A stretch of 64,000 nucleotides of DNA from assembly GCA_964420405.1 (NCBI GenBank), contig CAYQTL010000003.1, positions 96,954-160,953 on the forward strand, read 5' to 3'. Origin of the DNA: CAYQTL01 sp964420405 (GTDB lineage: Bacteria; Acidobacteriota; Thermoanaerobaculia; Thermoanaerobaculales; Sulfomarinibacteraceae). The position numbers and the translations under genes are program-made. Positions 59,693 to 64,000 of this stretch are shown piece after piece (the stretch's first letter is position 1; each line of letters starts with the position of its first letter). Under the pieces are notes generated by a model that saw only the letters and a list, made by a program, of their open reading frames with translations, searched no databases and was not told the origin of the DNA.

Positions 59693-59755
59693 GTCCCCCT
59701 CCAGCACCACCGTTTCGGCCATCCTAGCCCACCAGACCGCCGGTTCGGATCCACG

Positions 59756-59811
59756 TTCCGATCCCGATCCCCTTTCCGATCCCGTTCCCGAACCCGTTCC
59801 CGATCCCGATG
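59756..59811. repeat. C-rich hexamer array
   Basis: GATCCC, TTTCC and GTTCCC units upstream of the DUF2147 gene, unpaired before the next plus-strand promoter. Confidence 0.7.
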
Positions 59812-59871
59812 GTGCCGTTCCCCGGCATCGTGCTCCACGCCCCCCGCGGCCCCCGGGGTGTCCACCCGCGG

Positions 59872-59877
59872 TATGCT
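59872..59877 (+). promoter_or_regulatory. -10 element TATGCT (leaderless type)
   Basis: TATGCT ends six bases before the ATG at 59884 with no ribosome binding site. Confidence 0.55.
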
Positions 59878-59883
59878 TCCCCC

Positions 59884-60177
59884 ATGGCGCGAATCGTCCT
59901 CGGCATCCTGCTCGCGGTCGTGGCGGGCGTCTGGGGCCTGCTGCTCGGCGGGCTCGGCGCGCGCCTGACGGCCCCGGCGGACACCGTCGGCTGGGACGCC
60001 CTCGCCCGCGGCCTCGGATGGATGGCGCTGGGCGGCGGCGCGGGGATCCTCGCGGGCGTCGTCGCGGCGCTCCGCCTCGCCGGGCGGCGTCTGGCGCCGG
60101 TCCTGGCGGCGGCGAGCGTCGGCGCCGGCGTCACTCTCGCGGTGCTCGTGGTGCTCCGGCTGGCGTCCGCCCCATGA
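59884..60177 (+). CDS. Small hypothetical membrane protein
   Basis: A 97-residue protein with three likely membrane helices (about 5-23, 44-66 and 75-94), rich in Gly, Ala and Leu. I do not recognise it. It overlaps the following lipoprotein gene by four bases, so the two form a small coupled operon of envelope proteins. Confidence 0.65.
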   Translation: MARIVLGILLAVVAGVWGLLLGGLGARLTAPADTVGWDALARGLGWMALGGGAGILAGVVAALRLAGRRLAPVLAAASVGAGVTLAVLVVLRLASAP

Positions 60178-60647
60178 GACCTGCGATCGCAGGCCTGCTC
60201 GTCGCGCTGGCGGTCGCCGCCGGCTGCGGCGCCCCCCCTCCGCTGCCCCGGTTCCCCACGCCCGACACCCTCGCCGCCAACCCCCGGGCCGTCGGCGTAC
60301 CCTACGGCCGCTGGGTGGCGGTGCGCGTCGACGGCCACCGGGCCGCCCTCGAGCTCGTGGCCACGTCCTCGCTCGGCGACCGCCTCGCGTGGCGCTGGGA
60401 GTGGACGGGAGAGCCGCCGCCGGGCGCTCCTCCCGGCGGCGCCGGCACCTCGGTCGAGCAGTACGGCAGCGGCGAGCTCGAGATCGCCGGCCGACGGCTC
60501 GAGTGGTCGCGGGGCTCGTCGTCGTTCGCCTGGCTGTACTGGCGTGACGACACCTTCGAGGTCTACTCGCGACCGTTCCCGACCGCCGACGCCGCGCGTC
60601 GCCCCGCCGGCGGCCGCTGGTTGCGGCGCGGCGACATGGGCGACTGA
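60174..60647 (+). CDS. Hypothetical lipoprotein
   Basis: A 157-residue predicted lipoprotein: signal peptide GLLVALAVAAGCGAPP with lipobox Cys at about residue 18. The mature part contains GVPYGRWVAVRVDGH and a beta-rich C-terminal half (SGELEIAGRRLEWSRGSSSFAWLYWRDDTFEVYSR). No family is recognised. It lies 129 bases before the ABC-F gene, which has its own -10 element. Confidence 0.68.
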   Translation: MRPAIAGLLVALAVAAGCGAPPPLPRFPTPDTLAANPRAVGVPYGRWVAVRVDGHRAALELVATSSLGDRLAWRWEWTGEPPPGAPPGGAGTSVEQYGSGELEIAGRRLEWSRGSSSFAWLYWRDDTFEVYSRPFPTADAARRPAGGRWLRRGDMGD

Positions 60648-60670
60648 ACCGGCGCGGGCCGCGAAGCTGG

Positions 60671-60676
60671 TATCCT
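60671..60676 (+). promoter_or_regulatory. Candidate -10 element TATCCT for the ABC-F gene
   Basis: TATCCT lies about 100 bases before the ATG at 60777, giving a long leader. ABC-F genes often have regulatory leaders, but no specific attenuator can be drawn here. Confidence 0.35.
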
Positions 60677-60776
60677 GGCCCGCGGCTCGCCCGACCGGGC
60701 GACCCTCCCCCAGAACCCGACCTCATCCGGCGCGCGCGGTCGGGGAGAGAGCGCACGAAGGGACATCGGCGGCGGC

Positions 60777-62699
60777 ATGATCACGGCCAGCGATCTCGGC
60801 AAGTCCTACGGCGGGCAGATCCTGTTCGAGGGGGTGAGCTTCCAGCTCAACCCCGGCAACCGGTACGGGCTGGTGGGCGCCAACGGCTCGGGCAAGACCA
60901 CCCTGCTGCGGATCCTCGCCGGCGCCGAGGAGCCGTCCGAGGGCGCGGTCGCGATCCCGAAGAAGCTGCGGGTGGGGACGCTGCGCCAGGACCAGTTCCT
61001 CGACGACGGGCTGCCGATCCTCGAGGCGGCGATGCGTGGTCACCGCGAGCTGTGGGACGCGATCCAGGAGAAGGAGCGGATCCTCGAGCAGGCCGACCGG
61101 TCGTTCGACGCCGAGCGCTACCAGCGGCTCGAGGACGTCATCCTGAGCCTCGACGGCTACGCCTTCGAGGCGCGCTGCGGCGAGATCCTCGAGGGCCTCG
61201 GCATCCCGTCGTCGATCCACGGCGAGCCCCTCGGGACGCTGTCGGGAGGGTTCAAGCTGCGGGTGCTGCTCGCCCAGGTGCTCGCCGCCGAGCCCGGCGC
61301 GCTGCTCCTCGACGAGCCCACCAACCACCTCGACATCCTGTCGATCCGGTGGCTGGAGAAGTTCCTCGCCGAGTACGCCGGGCTCGTGCTGGTGATCTCC
61401 CACGACCACCGCTTCCTCGACAACGTCTGCACCCACATCCTCGACGTGGACTACGAGACCGTCACGCTGTACACCGGCACCTACCGGTCGTTCACCCGCC
61501 AGAAGGTCGCCGAGCGGGAGCGCCGCGAGGCCGAGATCGCCAAGCGCGAGAAGGAGATCGCCGACCACCAGGCGTTCGTGGACCGGTTCCGGGCCAAGGC
61601 GAGCAAGGCGCGCCAGGCCCAGTCCAAGCTCAAGCTCATCGAGCGCGCCCAGTTCGAGCGGCCGCCCCAGAGCTCCCGGCGGTATCCCCTGTTCCGCTTC
61701 CGCCAGCGACGACCGAGCGGCAAGGACGTGCTGCGGGTCGACGGCGTCGTGAAGGCGTTCGGCGACAACCTGGTGCTCGACGGGGTGTCGCTGACGGTGC
61801 GGCGGGGCGACCGGCTGGCGGTGATCGGGCCCAACGGGATCGGCAAGTCGACCCTGCTCAAGATCGCCGTCGGCCGCCTCGAGGCCGATGGCGGCGAGGT
61901 CGAGTGGGGCCACGAGACCCATCCCGGCTACTTCGCCCAGGACCACCGCGAGGTCCTCGCCGACCGCGACACCACCGTCGAGGGCTGGCTGTCCGAGTTC
62001 TGCCCCGGCAAGGACGTGGGCTGGGTCCGGGGCCAGCTCGGCAAGGTGCTGTTCTCCGGCGACGAGGTCCACAAGCGGCTGCCGGCGCTGTCCGGCGGCG
62101 AGGCGGCGCGGCTGGTGTTCGCGCGCCTGTCGGTGGACGAGCCCAACGTGCTGGTGCTCGACGAGCCCACCAACCACCTCGACCTGGAGGCGATCGAGGC
62201 GCTGGTGGAGGGCCTGCTGGCGTACGACGGCACCCTCGTGTTCGTGTCCCACGACCGCTGGTTCGTGTCGCGGCTCGCGACCCGGATCCTCGAGATCCGG
62301 CCCGACGGCCTCAACGACTACCCCGGCGGCTACGACGACTACCTCGCAGACTGCGGCGACGACCACCTCGACGCCGAGGCGGTCGACCTCAAGGTCCGCC
62401 GCGACCGGCGCAAGCAGCAGCCCGCCGCACCGCCTGAGCCCGACGAGGCCGAACGCCGCGAGCTGGCACGCCGGCGCAAGCAGCTTACGGAGCGGCGCGA
62501 CGAGATCACGGCCGACATCGAGCGCGCCGAGCGCCGTGTCGAGGCGATCGACCTGCGGTTCTGCGAGCCGGGCTTCTTCGACCGCACCCCCGAGCCCGAG
62601 GTGGTCGAGCTGCAGAAGGAGCAGGCCGCCCTCCGCGCCCGCATCGACGAGCTCATGGCCGAGTGGGAGGCGATCGAGCAGGAGCTGGAAGGGGGTTAG
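60777..62699 (+). CDS. ABC-F family ATPase (Uup/YbiT-like)
   Basis: A 640-residue protein with two ABC domains and no membrane part. Walker A motifs are GANGSGKTTL and GPNGIGKSTL. Signatures are LSGGFKLRVLLAQ and LSGGEAARLVFAR. Both Walker B regions read LLLDEPTNHLD or VLDEPTNHLD, the ABC-F hallmark. A linker helix pair (about 235-300, RAKASKARQAQSKLKLIERA) lies between the domains. A C-terminal coiled coil (ARRRKQLTERRDEITADIERAERR) resembles that of Uup. ABC-F proteins act on the ribosomal E-site in translation or antibiotic resistance. Which subfamily this is cannot be fixed by eye. Confidence 0.92.
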   Translation: MITASDLGKSYGGQILFEGVSFQLNPGNRYGLVGANGSGKTTLLRILAGAEEPSEGAVAIPKKLRVGTLRQDQFLDDGLPILEAAMRGHRELWDAIQEKERILEQADRSFDAERYQRLEDVILSLDGYAFEARCGEILEGLGIPSSIHGEPLGTLSGGFKLRVLLAQVLAAEPGALLLDEPTNHLDILSIRWLEKFLAEYAGLVLVISHDHRFLDNVCTHILDVDYETVTLYTGTYRSFTRQKVAERERREAEIAKREKEIADHQAFVDRFRAKASKARQAQSKLKLIERAQFERPPQSSRRYPLFRFRQRRPSGKDVLRVDGVVKAFGDNLVLDGVSLTVRRGDRLAVIGPNGIGKSTLLKIAVGRLEADGGEVEWGHETHPGYFAQDHREVLADRDTTVEGWLSEFCPGKDVGWVRGQLGKVLFSGDEVHKRLPALSGGEAARLVFARLSVDEPNVLVLDEPTNHLDLEAIEALVEGLLAYDGTLVFVSHDRWFVSRLATRILEIRPDGLNDYPGGYDDYLADCGDDHLDAEAVDLKVRRDRRKQQPAAPPEPDEAERRELARRRKQLTERRDEITADIERAERRVEAIDLRFCEPGFFDRTPEPEVVELQKEQAALRARIDELMAEWEAIEQELEGG

Positions 62700-62714
62700 C
62701 TACCGCTCGCCCTG

Positions 62715-63220
62715 TCCGATCCCGCTCCCGATCCCGTTCCCGATCCCGATCCCGATGCCGATCCCGATCCCGATCCCGATCCCGATCCCGACGAGATGAT
62801 CCCTCGTCCGCGTCCGTGGCCGTGCCCGCGCAAGTGCCAGATGCCGTGGACGAGTCAGCGACATGCACGGCGGCGGCGGCAGCAGCGGCGTCGGACAGGT
62901 CGCCGTCGCCTGCTCCCGTTGCCGCCCTCGGACCCTCCGCTCCCGGTCCCGTGCCGTGGACTCCTGGTGGCGCCAGGATGGCGGCACGACAGCGCGGCCG
63001 CGCCCTCGGATCCCGATCCCCGCTGCGTGGCGCCCGTCGGCGGGACTCCGGGGTTCAGGGGTCGGGGATCGGGAATCCGGGGTCGGGCAGCGCGGACCGG
63101 TGCGCGTCCCAGCCCGGCGTAAGGCGTCCGAGCACTGCGCCTCGTTCGGCGGGTAGGCAGCCATCGGGGACGGGATCGGGATCGGGATCGGAGCAGGACC
63201 ACGACCGGGATCGGGAGGTC
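62715..63220. repeat. Paired hexamer array, long copy, with GTCCGC run
   Basis: The C-rich arm (62715-62795) has about 13 six-base units and is the longest in the window. It is followed by GACGAGATGATCCC and a GTCCGCGTCCGTGGCCGTGCCCGCG run. The G-rich side is split: a loose GGGATCGGGAATCCGGGGTCGGG near 63064-63087 and GGGATCGGGATCGG at 63163-63220. No gene is seen in 62700-63374. Confidence 0.78.
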
Positions 63221-63247
63221 GAAGCGCCAGATTGACGCGCCCGAGGG

Positions 63248-63276
63248 TTCCAAGAGGCACGAAGGGAGGGTATCCT
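63248..63276 (+). promoter_or_regulatory. Candidate promoter of the last ABC ATPase gene
   Basis: TTCCAA (63248-63253) and TATCCT (63271-63276) are spaced by 17 bases. The leader is about 90 bases and ends with GGAGGGGGC before the ATG. Confidence 0.4.
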
Positions 63277-63374
63277 CCCTGAATGACGGGCCCAACGGCT
63301 GGCACCGGACGTGCTTCCCGTCGGCCCGGCCGGGGCTCTCCGGCCGACGAAACGGCACAGTCTGCGGAGGGGGC

Positions 63375-64000
63375 ATGGAAGCTGCGACCATCGAGGTCCG
63401 CGACCTGGTCAAGAGCTACGGGCCGACGCGGGCGCTGAAGGGCATCTCGTTCGCGGTGCCGCGCGGTCAGATCGTCGGGTTCCTCGGACCCAACGGCGCC
63501 GGCAAGACCACCACCATGAAGATCGTCACCGGCTACCTGCGGCCGACCGCGGGGGAGGCGCTGGTGCAGGGGCGGCGGGTCGACGAGGACTCGTTGTTCA
63601 CCCGGTCGAGGATCGGCTATCTGCCGGAGAACGCGCCGCTGTACGGCGAGATGATGGTGTCGGAGTTCCTCGACTTCGTGGCCGATCTGCGCGCCGTGTC
63701 GGCCGCCGACCGCTCGCCGCGGATCCGCCGGGTGGTCGACGTGTGCGGTCTCGGGGACGTGCTCGGCAAGGACATCGGCCAGCTGTCCAAGGGGTACCGG
63801 CAGCGGGTCGGGCTCGCCCAGGCGATGCTCCACGAGCCGGACATCCTGATCCTCGACGAGCCCACCAGCGGCCTCGACCCGAACCAGATCGCCGACATCC
63901 GGGCGCTGATCCGCGAGCTCGGCCGCGAGAAGACGCTGATCCTGTCGACCCACATCCTGCCCGAGGTGCAGGCGACCTGCGACCGGGTGATCATCATCTC
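63375..64000 (+). CDS. ABC transporter ATP-binding protein, N-terminal part (cut by window edge)
   Basis: The frame runs off the right edge after about 208 residues. It starts MEAATIEVRDLVKSYGPTRALKG. Walker A is GPNGAGKTTT, the Q-loop lies in GYLPENAPLYGEMMV, the signature is LSKGYRQR, and Walker B is ILILDEPTSGLDP, followed by LSTHILPEVQATCD. The LSKGYRQ signature and the LPENAPLY region fit the gliding-motility GldA/ABC-2 exporter group. A permease gene would be expected downstream, outside the window. GGAGGGGGC precedes the ATG. Confidence 0.9.
   Translation, partial: MEAATIEVRDLVKSYGPTRALKGISFAVPRGQIVGFLGPNGAGKTTTMKIVTGYLRPTAGEALVQGRRVDEDSLFTRSRIGYLPENAPLYGEMMVSEFLDFVADLRAVSAADRSPRIRRVVDVCGLGDVLGKDIGQLSKGYRQRVGLAQAMLHEPDILILDEPTSGLDPNQIADIRALIRELGREKTLILSTHILPEVQATCDRVIII

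Noticed and set aside
62715..62795. Hexamer arrays as a CRISPR array or phage direct repeats
   Set aside because: The units are six bases long without spacers, and no cas gene is present.

Overview
The window is one scaffold stretch of a GC-rich, LPS-bearing (diderm) bacterium. LpxC, two TolC/HlyD-type exporter parts, lipoproteins and many exported proteins support the diderm call. The very high G+C, an M14 peptidase ending in a DGFESGD..W tag, DUF4388, DUF4097 and DUF2147 proteins, and a receiver-LpxC fusion suggest an Acidobacteriota-like lineage (possibly Thermoanaerobaculia). That placement is inference; no rRNA or tRNA gene is visible to test it. A run of 100 N shows that this is draft sequence, perhaps from a metagenome.

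Layout. 1-6 kb: overlapping genes for a methyltransferase (cut by the window edge), a DUF362 protein, a glycerophosphodiesterase and a phospholipase D-like protein, then a stand-alone NFACT-R protein, a small membrane protein, and a TrmO enzyme carrying two N-terminal membrane helices. 6-13.5 kb, minus strand: a three-subunit molybdenum hydroxylase, then a halogenase-like flavoprotein, an FHA-GAF-SpoIIE phosphatase and an RsbW-like kinase. 13.6-28.4 kb: M14 carboxypeptidase; DHH-CBS-tRNA nucleotidyltransferase with rsmD; receiver-LpxC fusion; tandem phosphofructokinase; the pncA-pncB NAD salvage pair; amrS. 28.6-33.2 kb: a lower-GC island between two identical 221-bp direct repeats, holding a small cysteine-rich secreted peptide, an 812-residue exported beta-sandwich protein and a glycosyltransferase 9 remnant. 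33.3-38.2 kb, minus strand: RidA, an ECF sigma/RseA-like anti-sigma operon with a triple-repeat exported protein, a lipoprotein and a DUF4097 protein. 38.5-48.9 kb: tandem FKBP, response regulator, M23 peptidase, MATE and CPBP proteins, CbiX-like chelatase, GT-C-like membrane protein and TypA. 49.2-56.4 kb: a TetR-controlled exporter operon resembling cecR-ybhGFSR, with a TolC gene inside it. 56.5-64 kb: aldo/keto reductase, DUF4388 protein, DUF2147 protein, two small envelope genes, an ABC-F ATPase and the start of another ABC ATPase gene.

Two features cut across the whole window. First, most intergenic spaces hold hexamer arrays of the type (CCCGAT)n and (ATCGGG)n. Where both occur, the C-rich array always comes first and the G-rich array second on the plus strand, so the space can fold into a long stem whatever the direction of the flanking genes. 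These arrays are mixed with GTCCGC-type and CAGCGACAGGG-type repeats and REP doublets. Second, at least ten genes have a TANNNT -10 element ending only 6-8 bases before an ATG or GTG, which predicts leaderless mRNAs. Genes inside operons instead overlap by about 4 bases or use a GGAGG ribosome binding site.
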